Source of the DNA: CAZTLI01 sp964614375
GTDB taxonomy: Bacteria > Chloroflexota > Anaerolineae > Aggregatilineales > Phototrophicaceae
Assembly: GCA_964614375.1 (NCBI GenBank)
Contig: CAZTLI010000301.1
Coordinates: forward strand, 1 to 6,795
DNA: 6,795 nt
Reading direction: 5' to 3'
Made by a program: the position numbers and the translations under genes. The notes under the pieces are model-generated. The model made no database searches. It worked only from the letters and a program-made list of their open reading frames with translations, and was not told the origin of the DNA. This document shows, piece after piece, positions 6,601-6,795 of this stretch; the stretch's first letter is position 1, and each line of letters starts with the position of its first letter.

Positions 6601-6795
6601 GGATAACACTTTCATTGGCAAGGTCTATCGTGAGCAGCGTGCGGACATCGCCGAAGACTTTGAAACCCTCGCCTTAGCCGATACGCAGATGTTACTGAAG
6701 CAGGGGCTGCGGTCTGCAATCAGTACACCGCTGGTGGTGGACGGTGAAGCAATCGGCACGATTAATGCTGCCAGTAAAGAACCGCACCGCTTTAC
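3678..6795 (+). CDS. Large membrane sensor: dCache-HAMP-multi-GAF, 3' partial, interrupted by an assembly gap
   Basis: Bases 3678-4574 encode residues 1-299. After collapsing the 55-base duplicate and the Ns, bases 4730-6793 continue in frame as residues 300-987, and the gene runs off the right edge. Residues 25-46 are a transmembrane helix. About 50-300 are an extracytoplasmic dCache-like domain (FFVYNLDGQVIAAS 134-147; NQPYFANSL 158-166; RWIPEISAGLL near its end). The second helix is 312-332. HAMP spans 333-385 with P338 and NEIGLLSDSFNSM (364-376), followed by a coiled linker. GAF 1 is about 414-557 (PNPLLPATRSEL 497-508). A half-size GAF-like segment spans 570-665 (W579, YL 582-583, GYRYD 593-597, RGQHIGT 626-632). 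GAF 2 is about 691-838 (FLPNPLLPDTRSEMAIP 776-792). A third GAF begins near 868 (GLRSAISTPLVVDGEAIGTI) and is incomplete. The architecture resembles the first sensor, so the two are probably ancient paralogues; the DNA is well diverged. A histidine kinase or other output domain could follow, but none is visible here. The frame change across the Ns comes from the assembly and gives no sign of mutation. Confidence 0.85.
4520..4574 (+). repeat. Left copy of a 55-bp exact direct duplicate flanking the gap
   Basis: These 55 bases end at the last base before the Ns and are identical to 4675-4729. They encode VYRWIPEISAGLLAETEI in the sensor frame. The copy most likely represents the end of one contig. 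Confidence 0.95.
4575..4674. other. Assembly gap of exactly 100 Ns
   Basis: An uninterrupted run of 100 N characters inside the second sensor gene. A round 100 is the usual placeholder for a scaffold join of unknown size, so the length should not be read as real sequence. Confidence 0.97.
4675..4729 (+). repeat. Right copy of the 55-bp exact direct duplicate
   Basis: These 55 bases begin at the first base after the Ns and are identical to 4520-4574, offset by 155 nt. Because 155 is not a multiple of three, the sensor frame appears to shift across the gap. Collapsing the two copies restores one open frame. Confidence 0.95.

Overview
The window looks like part of a Chloroflexota (Anaerolineae-like) genome assembled from a metagenome. 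This placement is an inference. It rests on the long dCache-HAMP-multi-GAF sensor proteins, an NMT1/THI5-type lipoprotein set among them, moderate GC, and an internal 100-N scaffold gap. There is no rRNA or other taxonomic marker.

Layout, all on the + strand. Positions 1-246 hold the C-terminal end of an FAD-dependent glycerol-3-phosphate dehydrogenase (glpD-like). Positions 247-632 are intergenic. The first part can fold into nested hairpins, one of which may end glpD transcription. The second part is AT-rich, with a doubtful 55-codon ORF and a weak promoter candidate. Positions 633-2648 encode a 671-residue membrane sensor (TM, dCache, TM, HAMP, GAF) that ends without a catalytic output domain. 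Positions 2641-3648 encode a secreted substrate-binding lipoprotein of the NMT1/THI5 superfamily, overlapping the sensor gene by 8 bp. From 3678 to the window end runs a second, larger sensor: TM, dCache, TM, HAMP, GAF, a GAF-like half domain, GAF, and the start of another GAF. It is cut by the window edge.

The second sensor gene is crossed by exactly 100 Ns (4575-4674). The 55 bases before the gap are identical to the 55 bases after it, and both copies abut the Ns. Removing one copy plus the Ns joins the two halves in frame into one protein of at least 987 residues. The apparent frameshift is therefore almost certainly an assembly artefact: two contigs sharing a 55-base overlap were scaffolded rather than merged.

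The three downstream genes are packed like an operon, with an 8-bp overlap and then a 29-bp spacer. The likely theme is extracytoplasmic sensing: two receptors with periplasmic or extracellular dCache domains flank a secreted solute-binding lipoprotein, and no ABC permease or ATPase is visible. The lipoprotein could be a co-receptor delivering ligand to one or both sensors, or it could serve a transporter encoded elsewhere. The sequence does not decide between these. Any kinase, cyclase or phosphatase output would have to lie beyond the right edge or elsewhere in the genome.
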